Part shown: piece by piece, positions 23,262 to 32,863 of the stretch
How the letters are laid out: every line of letters starts with the position of its first letter
Position numbering within the stretch: position 1 is the first letter of the stretch
NCBI GenBank assembly: GCA_017652345.1
Contig: JAGCBE010000509.1
Span: 1 to 61,797, forward strand
Length of the DNA stretch: 61,797 nt
Source of the DNA: Methanobrevibacter sp.
GTDB lineage: Archaea; Methanobacteriota; Methanobacteria; Methanobacteriales; Methanobacteriaceae
Reading direction: 5' to 3'
Notes under the pieces: model-generated
What the model was told of the DNA's origin: nothing
Databases searched by the model: none
What the model saw: only the letters and a program-made list of their open reading frames with translations
Translations under genes and position numbers: made by a program

Positions 23262-23638
23262 TAATCACCTCTTGGGCTGAACTTATATTTAGATAAAATC
23301 TCACAAATCTTTATATATCCAGATTTAACAGCCCTTAAATCGACAGAATCTTTACCAACAATTTCGATTGCCTTTTCATAATCCATTCCATCAATATTCA
23401 CATACTGATAAAGAACAAGTGAATGGACAAGAAGCTCTAATTCATCTATTGTTGGAATCTTTATAGTTAAGCCACCAAAATATTCGCACAGTTTAAGTAA
23501 GTTATCTTTATCCAACACATATGCCATTTCACTTATAGTAGAATACTCTGGAATATCTTTTAGCTTATACAAGGCAAAAAATATTAATGACCATATATCC
23601 ATATCATGCAGTGTTAAAAGGTTTTCTTTTATTCTCAT
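23261..23638 (-). CDS. Hypothetical protein (125 aa)
   Basis: Helical, neutral protein (LTLHDMDIWSLIFFALYKLK, STISEMAYVLDKDNLLKLCE, SLVLYQYVNIDGMDYEKAIE). The last third, VDLRAVKSGYIKICEILSKY, is amphipathic. No motif recognised. Confidence 0.62.
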   Translation of the reverse strand: MRIKENLLTLHDMDIWSLIFFALYKLKDIPEYSTISEMAYVLDKDNLLKLCEYFGGLTIKIPTIDELELLVHSLVLYQYVNIDGMDYEKAIEIVGKDSVDLRAVKSGYIKICEILSKYKFSPRGD

Positions 23639-23649
23639 ATAATATACCC

Positions 23650-24492
23650 CTAATCATAATCATCGTCACACTTCAAGTCTGAGTTAATAGACAGTATAAG
23701 CATATTTTTTATGTTTGACTCATAATTTATGCCATCATTTAGAATCTCGGATAAGTCGTGAGAAACCAAGTGCCGTATTTCATTAACAAGAACTTTTATA
23801 TAATCTTTAAAACTGCTATCTAAGTGGTACAAAATAACACAACTATCTCGTTCCTTTTTATAAAGCCTATCTATGTGTTCCTGTGATAACCTTCCGTCTT
23901 TTTTTAGTTGTAAAAGTCTTTTTTCATTTTTTTTACTTAAAACAACAGAGTTTAAGAAACTAAGAATACAGCTTATGTAGATATTCTGTATGAAAATGTC
24001 ACTGTCATGTGGTAGGCTATACACAAAATTTTTCATAGTCTCAATAAAACTATCTAAACAAAATTTAAAATTTGAAACCTGTATACTATTTAAAGACTCT
24101 ACTAAAGCACTGTGAAAATTACAATCAACTATGTCATCTTCCTTTTCTATATAATTTTGAGCAAAAAACTCCCCCTCAAAGGATATTTTTACTGCATACA
24201 GCACACTTTTCATATAGTTAAGAACACTTTTAATCTTTTGTATTTTTCCGTTTTCTTCAAATTGTCTATCATCCTTATATCGCATAAAGATTTTTGTCGC
24301 ACAGTATATAGCAAAATCATCATAATATGCTGATTTCTCAAAAAATCTTCTTTTATATGCAAGCATTTTTGCCAGATGATAAAGATACTCAAAAACTAAA
24401 AAGTCATCACAATCCTCTTTATACACATTTTCATCTATCCATATACACATCTGTGTATATGTTATATCATGTGGCTTTACATAATATGTCAT
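23650..24492 (-). CDS. Hypothetical protein (280 aa)
   Basis: N terminus ITYTQMCIWIDENVYKED, then aromatic helices (FEYLYHLAKMLAYKRRFFEK, DDFAIYCATKIFMRYKDD) and KIKSVLNYMKSVLYAVKISF. The order of helices faintly recalls region 2 of sigma factors, but I see no promoter-recognition HTH, so this is a weak idea. The ATG overlaps the gp46 stop by 4 nt. Confidence 0.6.
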   Translation of the reverse strand: MTYYVKPHDITYTQMCIWIDENVYKEDCDDFLVFEYLYHLAKMLAYKRRFFEKSAYYDDFAIYCATKIFMRYKDDRQFEENGKIQKIKSVLNYMKSVLYAVKISFEGEFFAQNYIEKEDDIVDCNFHSALVESLNSIQVSNFKFCLDSFIETMKNFVYSLPHDSDIFIQNIYISCILSFLNSVVLSKKNEKRLLQLKKDGRLSQEHIDRLYKKERDSCVILYHLDSSFKDYIKVLVNEIRHLVSHDLSEILNDGINYESNIKNMLILSINSDLKCDDDYD

Positions 24493-26426
24493 TTAATTCT
24501 ACTGACCCCTTTTTCATTTTTTTCCACTATAATCTCAGAGTCGTAAGGAATTTCTAAATCTCCTCTATGAGTTACAATAAACACACTATCTATATCTCTT
24601 AATTTTGTCGATATTAAATTTACTACTCTTTGACAACCAATAGAATCAAGGTTATCGAAAATCTCATCAACAATTAAAATATTACAAGAGAAATTAAGAA
24701 ATTTGCAAAGCATATCTCTGATTGAGAATTGAATTATTAAGTCAACCTTTTGTCGTTCACCGCCGCTCAAATTCTCATACTGCTTGCCACTATATGATAT
24801 GTCTATATTATTACCATCTAATGAGAAATTAATTTTATCTGTATTGAAAATACATTCTGAATATTCCTTAGCCTTTTTGTTTATAAAATCAATAACACTA
24901 TTAAGCAGATAGCCTCTAAAATCTCTAGAAACATAGGTATTGAATTTATTTATAATGTCTAATCTTGATTCAATTAATTCTTTCTCTTTTTTATTATACA
25001 TTATTTTCTTGTCAATATCCGCTTTTTCTTTTTCTAAGGATTCAACATCATTAAATAACTGCCTTTTAGTAAACTCCAATGTGTTTATTTCAAGCTGTAT
25101 CTTTGAAATATTATTATTGATACACTCTAAGGATACTTTAAGACTTTCAAGTTCTTTATTAAAATCAGACAACTCATTCTTCAATGTATTGCCGTGCTCA
25201 GTTACTTCCTTTAACTCTTCTTCTACTCTATATAAAGCATCTTTCAATTTTCTATCATAGTTTTTACCAATATTTTCAATATTTATATTATAAACACTGC
25301 TAATATCTTCTATTTCTTTTGTTAACTTTTTAGAAGAATTAACTTTATCATTTAATTCTTCTTTTAAATTCACAGTTGAAGGTTTTTTAACACCAACTAA
25401 CTTCTGCCCGCATGTTGGGCACACATCTTGTATTGACTCAATTTTCTTTATCTCTTTCTCTAATGACTCAATACCTGACTTTAAATATGCTAACCGCTCA
25501 TTTAAATCACCTAATTGGTTAGATTTCCACTTATCTTCTCTTGAAATTTCTTTTAACTTTTCATTAGAGTTTTTTAATGTAATTTCAGATTTTTTCTTTG
25601 AGCAAGTTGAATATTTCATTCTAAGTTCTTGTATAGAAACATTTTTAGAATCTATAGAAGATGTTATATTGGAAATCTCATCATTGAGTTTTTCCTTTTT
25701 ATCTAAAAGCTCATTTAGGGCATTTTCGAGTTCCTGCTTATTCTTTAGGCTATTGAGTGTGGTTTTACATTTTTCTAATTTATCATATACAACGGAAAAT
25801 TTACTATCATTCTCAAGAACGGCATCTTCATATTTTCTTAATTCTTTAGATAGATAGAATTTTCTTTTTGCAACACGTTCTTTTAAATCCTCTATCATGA
25901 AATCAGACTTAGAAAGCTTCTCAAGCACATCTTTACGCCCAGACGGAGTATTATTAGAAAATCTTTGTGGTAATCCTTGACCTAAAATAATAACAGACCC
26001 AATTAAAGAAGGTGTTAAATCCGGCAAATACTCAGATAGAATTTTAGATGAATCTCTAATACCCTTACCAGAGACATCAGAATCGTTTTTAAAGAGCTTT
26101 AAGTTAGTCTTGTATTGTTTATGATCCTTAGTACGAATTATCCTCCACGAGTCACCAGACACCTCCAGATTAATCTCTACATAAGCACCACCAACAGTAT
26201 TGATATTAGATATGTCTGACCTAATCCCTCTAATAGTTTCTCCTGTTAAGCACCAACAAATTGCCTCAAATAATGATGATTTTCCAGAACCATTAGAAAC
26301 TGCTAAATCATCTTCATTCAAGTTAATACCCTTTACTAAAGTATATCCATTATTAGAAAAATCAATAGAGGCTTCTCCAATTGATAAAAAATTTTCTATT
26401 ACAATATTTTTAAACCTAATATTCAT
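24489..26426 (-). CDS. Recombination endonuclease subunit, gp46/SbcC/Rad50-like (645 aa)
   Basis: An ABC-type ATPase split by a long coiled coil: Walker A NGSGKSSLFEAICWCL near residue 45, zinc hook CPTCGQK in the middle, signature LSGGERQKVDLIIQFS and Walker B CNILIVDEIFDNLD near the C terminus, plus a final HRGD switch. It pairs with the nuclease subunit encoded just upstream (4-nt overlap) to process DNA ends in recombination-dependent replication, as T4 gp46 does. Confidence 0.92.
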   Translation of the reverse strand: MNIRFKNIVIENFLSIGEASIDFSNNGYTLVKGINLNEDDLAVSNGSGKSSLFEAICWCLTGETIRGIRSDISNINTVGGAYVEINLEVSGDSWRIIRTKDHKQYKTNLKLFKNDSDVSGKGIRDSSKILSEYLPDLTPSLIGSVIILGQGLPQRFSNNTPSGRKDVLEKLSKSDFMIEDLKERVAKRKFYLSKELRKYEDAVLENDSKFSVVYDKLEKCKTTLNSLKNKQELENALNELLDKKEKLNDEISNITSSIDSKNVSIQELRMKYSTCSKKKSEITLKNSNEKLKEISREDKWKSNQLGDLNERLAYLKSGIESLEKEIKKIESIQDVCPTCGQKLVGVKKPSTVNLKEELNDKVNSSKKLTKEIEDISSVYNINIENIGKNYDRKLKDALYRVEEELKEVTEHGNTLKNELSDFNKELESLKVSLECINNNISKIQLEINTLEFTKRQLFNDVESLEKEKADIDKKIMYNKKEKELIESRLDIINKFNTYVSRDFRGYLLNSVIDFINKKAKEYSECIFNTDKINFSLDGNNIDISYSGKQYENLSGGERQKVDLIIQFSIRDMLCKFLNFSCNILIVDEIFDNLDSIGCQRVVNLISTKLRDIDSVFIVTHRGDLEIPYDSEIIVEKNEKGVSRIK

Positions 26427-27454
26427 TTACAAACCTCTTCTAATTCCTCTAACACTATATCAGATGCACCCAATGTTTCTGTAACATATTTTTTAAATTC
26501 TGATATATGATCTGAAACTAATCCATCTTTAGCACTGTCTACGCTCTCTTTTGGTAAAACTTCTCTCTCAATTAAAATTCTACTTTCAATTATATTAGGA
26601 CAATTTTTAATATCCTCAGCCCAACCATCGGAATCTTTTTCCATGCATCTAAGTGTTATAACCGCATTTTTCTTTAATGACGCAAAATTTGGTGTGTGAT
26701 TTACAGCATCTAATCTATAAAAATTTATAGCGTAAGGATTCTCAATCAACTCATATTCCAAAGTTTTCGTATCAAGAATCATTATATTGTGGGAATATTT
26801 ATATGCATCTTCACTAAAATTCTGACCAGTTAAATTACCAAGATTTATGACTCTATCTGTAATTTTCTCGCCATTATGAAGATGTCCATTAATGAATAAA
26901 TCACAACATTCCTCTATGTCTTTTATATCAAAACCAGATTTAGACACAAATTTACCCATTTGAATACCAGCAATGTCATTATGAGAGAAAATAACTGTTT
27001 TATAATTCGTATCAGAAAAAGTTTTTACATATTCTAAAAAACTTTTATCGGGATTTAATATGTATGGTAAAAACACTGCATTAATTTTCGATTCTTTATG
27101 TTGTCTTACAATAGGCCCATTTTCAATATAAAAATTACTCTTATTAAAAATATAGGTTGACGAATAAAATAAGTCATTTCTACCCATCTCATGATTTCCA
27201 ATAAGAAAGTGGTGCTCAATGTTTGACCAATTTATCTCTTTTAAAGCTGTGATTTCCTCACTGTTTAGTGCTTCCTTATCAAAAAAATCACCAAGACCAA
27301 CTATAAGATTTACTTTGTTATTTTTAGCCTGTTCCTCTACCCAATTCATAGATTGGATAAGATTTTCTAGTCTATATGAAAATAAACTTCCTCTTTTTCT
27401 TAAAATAGAACTATATGTAGACCAATGACAGTCTCCAAAAACTAATATTTTCAT
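26423..27454 (-). CDS. Recombination endonuclease subunit, gp47/SbcD/Mre11-like (343 aa)
   Basis: Mre11 nuclease motifs in order: VFGDCHWS, VGLGDFFD, LIGNHEMG, VIFSHNDIAG and LFINGHLHNGE. The C-terminal region (about 230-343) would contact the SMC-like partner. It overlaps both the clamp loader delta-like gene and gp46 by 4 nt. Confidence 0.92.
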   Translation of the reverse strand: MKILVFGDCHWSTYSSILRKRGSLFSYRLENLIQSMNWVEEQAKNNKVNLIVGLGDFFDKEALNSEEITALKEINWSNIEHHFLIGNHEMGRNDLFYSSTYIFNKSNFYIENGPIVRQHKESKINAVFLPYILNPDKSFLEYVKTFSDTNYKTVIFSHNDIAGIQMGKFVSKSGFDIKDIEECCDLFINGHLHNGEKITDRVINLGNLTGQNFSEDAYKYSHNIMILDTKTLEYELIENPYAINFYRLDAVNHTPNFASLKKNAVITLRCMEKDSDGWAEDIKNCPNIIESRILIEREVLPKESVDSAKDGLVSDHISEFKKYVTETLGASDIVLEELEEVCK

Positions 27455-28278
27455 CCAAAAATCCTCAACAAAAGATAATTTATTGCATAGGAAGAATCAA
27501 CAGTACCGTCTAAAATACCGCAGTATAACTTATAGCTGAGTTTCATAACATCTTTATAAAAAACATTTCTATTCTGTAAAAGCCTCTTTTTGCTCATATT
27601 AAACAAGTTCATAAGTATTGTTACAGGAGAATCATTCACACGCATATGATACATAAATGCATTCTCATCTTTGTTAAGGATAAGATTTATAAAGTCAAAA
27701 ATGTTTGTTTCTCTATAATCAATAAAACCACCATCTAAAAGATACTGTGTTAATATATTTGAATTCTCCTGTTCAAGAGTAAAAATTTTATCTAGCTCAT
27801 TTAAAAGAATACTTAAATCATTATTGCAATACTCTATAAGTTTGATAAGTTTTTCTTGATTTATAGAGCACTTCTTATCCCTGCAAAGCTTTTCTGCATA
27901 GGCAAGCAATGTATATGACCCAAGCTTTTTAAACACAACGATAGATTTTTCGTTTTGTTTGTAAAAACTTGATGACATATCTAACTCCGTATAATAAAGA
28001 ATCACATTTTTGTTTGACCCAGTTATCTTACTAAACACAGTATTATCATTAAACACTGATTTATCATTATATATAATATATAAGCAGTCCTCTTTTAGAT
28101 TGGATTCTATGTCATAGATAGCCTCTTTTACAGAGTAATAAAATCTTATAGGCTTATTTATAGTACTGGAAATGCTGTCTATGTACTGCTTTGCCAACGA
28201 ATACTCATGAACCTCAAATATAAGGAAATTAGGAATATTATTAGACAAAATATCTGTTTTTAAAAGTTTAATATCCAT
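27451..28278 (-). CDS. Clamp loader delta (HolA)-like subunit (275 aa)
   Basis: No P-loop is kept, but the layout fits a delta subunit: an N-terminal alpha/beta domain with EVHEYSLAKQYIDS, CLYIIYNDKSVF and a strand-rich NVILYYTELDMSSSFYK, then ECRDKKCSINQEK-like lid helices and LIEYCNNDLSILLNELDKIF, followed by a helical collar (NIFDFINLILNKDENAFMYH). Position next to DnaX-like and clamp-related genes supports it. Sequence identity to bacterial HolA looks low. Confidence 0.65.
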   Translation of the reverse strand: MDIKLLKTDILSNNIPNFLIFEVHEYSLAKQYIDSISSTINKPIRFYYSVKEAIYDIESNLKEDCLYIIYNDKSVFNDNTVFSKITGSNKNVILYYTELDMSSSFYKQNEKSIVVFKKLGSYTLLAYAEKLCRDKKCSINQEKLIKLIEYCNNDLSILLNELDKIFTLEQENSNILTQYLLDGGFIDYRETNIFDFINLILNKDENAFMYHMRVNDSPVTILMNLFNMSKKRLLQNRNVFYKDVMKLSYKLYCGILDGTVDSSYAINYLLLRIFG

Positions 28279-28599
28279 TTAATTACCCCTGGTGTTTTTA
28301 CAAAAAGCTTCCCACAACTCTATGATAAGATTATCAATAACCATTTTCTTGTTATATTTAAAATCGGAATTATAGTCCCTATCGCAGTTATACAGTGCAA
28401 CCAATACCCTGCTTGCAATTTGCGGGGATATTTTGTTCATAGACTGTAGCTCTGACACATAGTTTATACAGTTGTTTATAAAATCACTCAAACTATAGAA
28501 CTTTGGATTATCCAATTTATCAGCTATGTTAAAAGCATTAACCAATGATGCCCTATGCATATTATCTATAGCATATTTTGCAAATTCCTCTACACTCAT
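28279..28599 (-). CDS. Small helical protein beside dnaX (106 aa)
   Basis: The ATG at 28599 overlaps the DnaX stop (ATGA). The protein is all helix (MSVEEFAKYAIDNMHRASLV, FNIADKLDNPKFYSLSDFIN, ISPQIASRVLVALYNCDRDY). It could be a detached collar or adaptor part of the clamp loader, since it is sandwiched between the two loader genes; that is inference only. Confidence 0.65.
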   Translation of the reverse strand: MSVEEFAKYAIDNMHRASLVNAFNIADKLDNPKFYSLSDFINNCINYVSELQSMNKISPQIASRVLVALYNCDRDYNSDFKYNKKMVIDNLIIELWEAFCKNTRGN

Positions 28600-29591
28600 T
28601 GGCACATCTCCAATAAAACAGTTTTAAGTAAAGCCTCCGCATTAGAGGAATTCATGTACTTCCTCAGATTAATCAGCCTTTCTACAAGAATGCTGTTTAT
28701 CCCTTTATCCGTTATAATCTTGTCCATGGCACTAACTGGCATACCAGAAACTTTATTAGCATCTCCAATGTTTGCAAACAACGCACAATTAATAGAAAAA
28801 TCTAAGAATGAGTCATACACTCTATCAAAGTCAGATGTAAATGATCTGATATGGTCTATTTCACGCATCCCACCGCTTAAATCTTTTTTTATAATAGCAT
28901 TATTTAGTGAAATAAATGAGCTAATTTTTACAAGACCAAGAACAGACTCGACACTATCCAAACTAATACAATCAGAGGAACTTAAACATTTATCGAGTAA
29001 CTTAATAGAGTCTCTAACATGCCCATCAGCTAAAATAGCAATTCTTTCTAGTGCATCATTATCATAAGAAACACCACTAAATTCCTCATTCATAATAAAT
29101 TGGAGTCTGTTCACGATAACATCTCTGCTAACTCTCCTGAACTGAAATGTTTGTACTCTTGATAAAATAGTATTTGGAATTTTTTCAATGTTTGTTGTAC
29201 AAAAGATAAAAACAGCAAATTCTGGAGGCTCTTCAATTAATTTAAGGGCGGCATCCCAAGCGGCCTTTGTTAATTGGTGTGCCTCATCAATGATATATAT
29301 CTTGTAGTTGCAGTCAATCGGACACTGCTGTGCATCATTAATTAAATTTCTAATGTTATCAACACCGTTATTTGATGCACCGTCAATTTCAATAGGTTGA
29401 CCTTCCCCACCATTAATTTCATTTGCTAAAATTCGTGCTGTAGTAGTTTTTCCACATCCCCATGGTCCCGCAAACAAGTAAGTATTTTTCCAAGATTTTG
29501 TGGCAACCTGTCTTTGAAGAATACTAACGATAGCCTCTTGTCCAACTATCTCTGCCCACGAATGTGGCCTATATTTTAATGTTAAGTCCAT
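28596..29591 (-). CDS. dnaX: DnaX-like clamp loader ATPase (331 aa)
   Basis: Starts LTLKYRPHSWAEIVGQEAIV. Walker A GPWGCGKTTTARILA and Walker B IYIIDEAHQLTKAAWDAALK are intact, with EEPPEFAVFIFCTTNIEKIP and the sensor LSRVQTFQFRRV. The four-Cys zinc module of bacterial DnaX is absent. The protein ends after the collar (about residue 331) and lacks tau extensions. It would load the clamp encoded at 37259-38413. Confidence 0.92.
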   Translation of the reverse strand: MDLTLKYRPHSWAEIVGQEAIVSILQRQVATKSWKNTYLFAGPWGCGKTTTARILANEINGGEGQPIEIDGASNNGVDNIRNLINDAQQCPIDCNYKIYIIDEAHQLTKAAWDAALKLIEEPPEFAVFIFCTTNIEKIPNTILSRVQTFQFRRVSRDVIVNRLQFIMNEEFSGVSYDNDALERIAILADGHVRDSIKLLDKCLSSSDCISLDSVESVLGLVKISSFISLNNAIIKKDLSGGMREIDHIRSFTSDFDRVYDSFLDFSINCALFANIGDANKVSGMPVSAMDKIITDKGINSILVERLINLRKYMNSSNAEALLKTVLLEMCQ

Positions 29592-29600
29592 AAAATCTCC

Positions 29601-29921
29601 TTAATATATTTCTTCTATGATGCAACTTTTTTTAGGGCACCAGCCAATCCAAACTTTATCATTTGCTTCTGAATGCACTTCAAATTGATACATTCCTTTT
29701 GTCTCATTTTTTATTTTACCATACATAACTTTAGCATATGGCTTAATTCCATTATTCCATTTTTCATGTAAATCAAAACCTGAAAAAGGATTTATAATAT
29801 AGTCCTCAAATGTTACTTTGATGATACTTTCTTTTTTATCTTTTTTAAAAAACACAATTTCGGAGAAGGATTCCGGAAAATCCTTCTCCTGTTTTCCATC
29901 TACCTCAAAATGGGCAGTCAT
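29601..29921 (-). CDS. Hypothetical protein (106 aa)
   Basis: Start at MTAHFEVDGKQEKDFPE, whose ATG overlaps the end of the HD gene by 17 nt; the open frame upstream is HD coding sequence. Beta-rich with many Lys/Trp (LHEKWNNGIKPYAKVMYGKI, DKVWIGWCPKKSC). Family unrecognised. It directly precedes dnaX. Confidence 0.65.
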   Translation of the reverse strand: MTAHFEVDGKQEKDFPESFSEIVFFKKDKKESIIKVTFEDYIINPFSGFDLHEKWNNGIKPYAKVMYGKIKNETKGMYQFEVHSEANDKVWIGWCPKKSCIIEEIY

Positions 29922-30696
29922 CAGCCTCATCAATTGTTCCTGTAATATCTTGTTCATAATCTTCATCTTCAATATACTTTGAATTCACAGAAGTATTTTG
30001 TTCATCAACAATAGGCTCAATAACAACTTCCTGTTTTTCTGGAACAGCACTAATCTTCTCTTCATCTTTTATCTTTGTATCAGAACCAATCATTTCAAAT
30101 GTTCTGTATACCTCATCAATGCATGTTGCTTGCATATCTGCAATGTGGAGAAGAAGGGCAAGCCTGGATGACCTAAATGCCTCCATAGCCTTGCCGAGTG
30201 AGTTATCGGATGTACACCCACTATGCCATCTAATTGCAAGGGCTTCCTCATAGGAAATATTAAAAAACTGTCTTAGAATATACAGACTATTTTCTTCATG
30301 CTCACCGTAGATAAGCCTGTTGCTCTCGTCTCTCACAGTATAAGTAGGAACTTGAATCCACTGACCATGTTCATCCTTCACATTCTTGGAATAAACATCA
30401 TAGAAATCGATCTTAGACACATCATGAAGAAGAGAAACAAAGGCAATAGTCTCCTTGTTATAGGGGCAGTTTTCAATATCCCCCCACTCCTCTGTAATAA
30501 GTCTGATCATTCTATTAAACACATTAAGACTGTGCTGAATAAAACCACCCTTTTCGCAAAGATGATACTTAGTAGAAGCAGGTGCTTGCCAAGCGTCCGT
30601 ATTATCAAGCCACTTAATAAAATTTTCAATGCCATCTCTTTCAATATAGCTAACAAGATATTTCTTATAGAGTCTATAGTTCTTTTCAATATTCAT
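29905..30696 (-). CDS. HD-domain hydrolase (263 aa)
   Basis: HD metal ligands: LCEKGGFIQHSLNVFNRM, then FVSLLHDVSKIDFYDVY (HD), and later IYGEHEENSLYIL and ALAIRWHSG. The build is like the HD domain of YhaM or similar phosphohydrolases acting on nucleotides or RNA ends. The acidic tail (residues 210-263) ends DEADDCPF, an SSB-tip-like hydrophobic end. First gene after promoter P7. Confidence 0.82.
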   Translation of the reverse strand: MNIEKNYRLYKKYLVSYIERDGIENFIKWLDNTDAWQAPASTKYHLCEKGGFIQHSLNVFNRMIRLITEEWGDIENCPYNKETIAFVSLLHDVSKIDFYDVYSKNVKDEHGQWIQVPTYTVRDESNRLIYGEHEENSLYILRQFFNISYEEALAIRWHSGCTSDNSLGKAMEAFRSSRLALLLHIADMQATCIDEVYRTFEMIGSDTKIKDEEKISAVPEKQEVVIEPIVDEQNTSVNSKYIEDEDYEQDITGTIDEADDCPF

Positions 30697-30734
30697 ACCG
30701 TTATCTCCTTAAAATAATTTCTATAACTGCTACT

Positions 30735-30762
30735 ATTATATCACATGATTGTAAAAATTCAA
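30735..30762 (-). promoter_or_regulatory. Promoter P7 (TTGAAT-N16-TATAAT)
   Basis: TTGAAT at 30762-30757 with upstream AATAG, and TATAAT at 30740-30735; spacer 16 nt. It begins the HD-dnaX-delta-gp47-gp46 transcript. The -35 box abuts the stop of the preceding gene. Confidence 0.82.
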
Positions 30763-30939
30763 CTATTCCATGAGATTTCCTTCTTTATCAAAAATGTCGG
30801 TTATAGCGAACGCTAAGTTATTATTTGTTTTTCCAACGTATATAACAGTCAACATATTTTCACCAATTTCTAATATAAGCCCATTAAACACTTTACCATT
30901 AACATTAACTTTAATAGTATCTCCAATATTAAATTCCAT
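30763..30939 (-). CDS. Small beta-rich protein (58 aa)
   Basis: Start ATG at 30939 overlaps the preceding stop (TAATG). MEFNIGDTIKVNVNGKVFNG and LILEIGENMLTVIYVGKTNN look like a mini SH3/KOW-type barrel. A single small domain; role unknown. Confidence 0.68.
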   Translation of the reverse strand: MEFNIGDTIKVNVNGKVFNGLILEIGENMLTVIYVGKTNNNLAFAITDIFDKEGNLME

Positions 30940-31292
30940 TACCAATTTTCCTCACTAAGTTTATCTATAAGATACTTCATTAATCGTTCATTTATCACGT
31001 AATATCTATCTGTATTTGGCCCAAAATCAAAACAAAGACAAGTATTGTCAAGTCTATTAGAAAATGCTTCTTCTTTTGTTTTCTCAAGAACAGATTTCTT
31101 TATGGAATAGGAATTTTTCTCTGACATAGCTGCTTTGCACTCGCATAGCATTGAAGCAGGTTCTATAACACAATCCCCTTTTCTCCAATGACCAGCACCA
31201 GAATTAGGCTGTTGTTTTGCCCCTAATACTTTACAAACAGCTTTTTCCTGTGCATCTGAATAATAACGAGTAGACTCTTTATTTTTATTCAT
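30939..31292 (-). CDS. PD-(D/E)XK-like nuclease (117 aa)
   Basis: The core KQQPNSGAGHWRKGDCVIEP followed by MLCECKAAMSEKNSYSIKKS gives the SGA...GD...ECK arrangement of PD-(D/E)XK enzymes such as archaeal-type Holliday junction resolvases. It lies between a zinc-ribbon protein and the HD operon in the recombination block. If active it would be a second junction or DNA nuclease besides RecU (34109-34579). Confidence 0.72.
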   Translation of the reverse strand: MNKNKESTRYYSDAQEKAVCKVLGAKQQPNSGAGHWRKGDCVIEPASMLCECKAAMSEKNSYSIKKSVLEKTKEEAFSNRLDNTCLCFDFGPNTDRYYVINERLMKYLIDKLSEENW

Positions 31293-31307
31293 TTAATGTT
31301 ATTTTCC

Positions 31308-31691
31308 TCAGTTTGGGTAACAATCTGGTGAATCAAGCTGACCTTCATGAATCAATATATCATCATAAGACATATGAGCCCCACAAGAAGGACAAAAATG
31401 CCATTTTGCTGAAGAAATCCAAGTAGAGTCAACATAGCAATCTCTACACACGGAACATACACTATATCCATTATATTTATCTGACTTTACCCAACTACCT
31501 TCTTTTGGTGATAAAATTTTATCATGCTCTGGAAGCCAACCTATCTCATTTAAATAATCTATTGCAGCTTCTTTTGTTTTTGGCATAGTATCATCAACAA
31601 ATACGGTTATACTAGTATCTGCTAATTTTATAGCTTTAAGTGAGTCTTCCCATCCATCTATAAATGTTCGTCCGTCTAAAATATAATTCAT
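31308..31691 (-). CDS. Zinc-ribbon protein (127 aa)
   Basis: N terminus: ILDGRTFIDGWEDSLKAIKL, TVFVDDTMPKTKEAAIDYLN. C terminus: a zinc ribbon with CSVCRDC and CPSCGAHM. The ATG overlaps the recA stop. The N-terminal part is compatible with a small alpha/beta fold; no enzyme motif recognised. Confidence 0.65.
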   Translation of the reverse strand: MNYILDGRTFIDGWEDSLKAIKLADTSITVFVDDTMPKTKEAAIDYLNEIGWLPEHDKILSPKEGSWVKSDKYNGYSVCSVCRDCYVDSTWISSAKWHFCPSCGAHMSYDDILIHEGQLDSPDCYPN

Positions 31692-32863
31692 TATAAATCC
31701 TCCGAAGTATTTAAATCAAAACCTAATTTTTCATCTAAATTCATACTTAACATTTCTTCAAAGCTCTTAATAAATGGGTCATCTTTTTGTTTTAACTTTT
31801 CTTCGCACAAATCATAAATCTTTTTCCAAATATCAAGATTGTTTCTAAAATAGTCTACAAGGTTTTTCTTTCCTCTAATCTTAATATCCTTACCGTCAGA
31901 ATCTTTCATAATTTCACCAGTAGATGGGTCTACCACTGTAAATGAACCTTGCGCTGGATTTTGAATATATCCAAAATGAGTAGCTACATCTACTGTGTCA
32001 GCCACAACATCAATTCCACGGGTGTAATTAAGTGTATAGTAAGAAAGTTTCCTATCCCATTTACAAGTCTTTGTTTTAAGAATATACATCTCAACAATGT
32101 GGCCAGCAGGAGACTGTGCGTCTTTCTTTTGAAGTTTATTACCGTCCTCATCAAAGAAATCCCCACGCTTAAACATGATTCTCGAAGAACATGCATGTTT
32201 CCATGAACGCCCACCCGGAGTAACAAGTGGGTCTCCATAACCAGACATATTTTCTCTAACCTGATTGATAGCAATAAGAGTAGCCTTGTGCTTTCTAAGC
32301 AATCCAATTGCTGTATTAGCAAATCTTGTTAATGGCTTAGAAATACCACCCATTTGTTGCTTCTCCATAGATTCTTCTGCAATTTGTTGTGGGACAAGAG
32401 TAGCAATAGAATCAAAGATTAAAAGACCAACTTCTCCTGTCTTTAGCATATCAAGAGCCATATCAAAAATCTCTTCTGCACTTTGAGCTTCCGGTCTAAT
32501 ACAAATAGTGGGCACTTTTGCGCTATCAGACATATCATATCCAAGCACTTTTGCCCAAACTGGGTCAGCAGTACCTTCATTATCAAGAAGAATAATTGCT
32601 CTTGGATTTTCTGGATTTCTCTCTAATTCTTTCTTTTGGTACATTCCTGCACAAATGAAAGCTGTTGTTGTTTTGCCACTTGATTCTGGCCCACTAAATT
32701 CTACAATTCTTCCTTCTGGAATTCCACCGTAAAGAGCAAAATCAGCAGAAGGACTTCCAAGTGATAAAACTCCATCAACTACTAAATTATCAACACCAAA
32801 TTTAACTACAGAATCTCCATATTGTTTAGCAATATCTTTTAATACACTCTTTAATTCTGGCAT
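31691..32863 (-). CDS. recA: RecA/UvsX-type recombinase (390 aa)
   Basis: SLGSPSADFALYGGIPEGRIVEF leads into Walker A GPESSGKTT; Walker B is VGLLIFDSIATLVP, and INQVRENMSGYGDPLVTPGG is the L1/L2 region of RecA proteins. It forms filaments on ssDNA and supports strand exchange together with gp46/47 and RecU. The C terminus is acidic. ATG is one base after the stop of the upstream gene. Confidence 0.94.
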   Translation of the reverse strand: MPELKSVLKDIAKQYGDSVVKFGVDNLVVDGVLSLGSPSADFALYGGIPEGRIVEFSGPESSGKTTTAFICAGMYQKKELERNPENPRAIILLDNEGTADPVWAKVLGYDMSDSAKVPTICIRPEAQSAEEIFDMALDMLKTGEVGLLIFDSIATLVPQQIAEESMEKQQMGGISKPLTRFANTAIGLLRKHKATLIAINQVRENMSGYGDPLVTPGGRSWKHACSSRIMFKRGDFFDEDGNKLQKKDAQSPAGHIVEMYILKTKTCKWDRKLSYYTLNYTRGIDVVADTVDVATHFGYIQNPAQGSFTVVDPSTGEIMKDSDGKDIKIRGKKNLVDYFRNNLDIWKKIYDLCEEKLKQKDDPFIKSFEEMLSMNLDEKLGFDLNTSEDL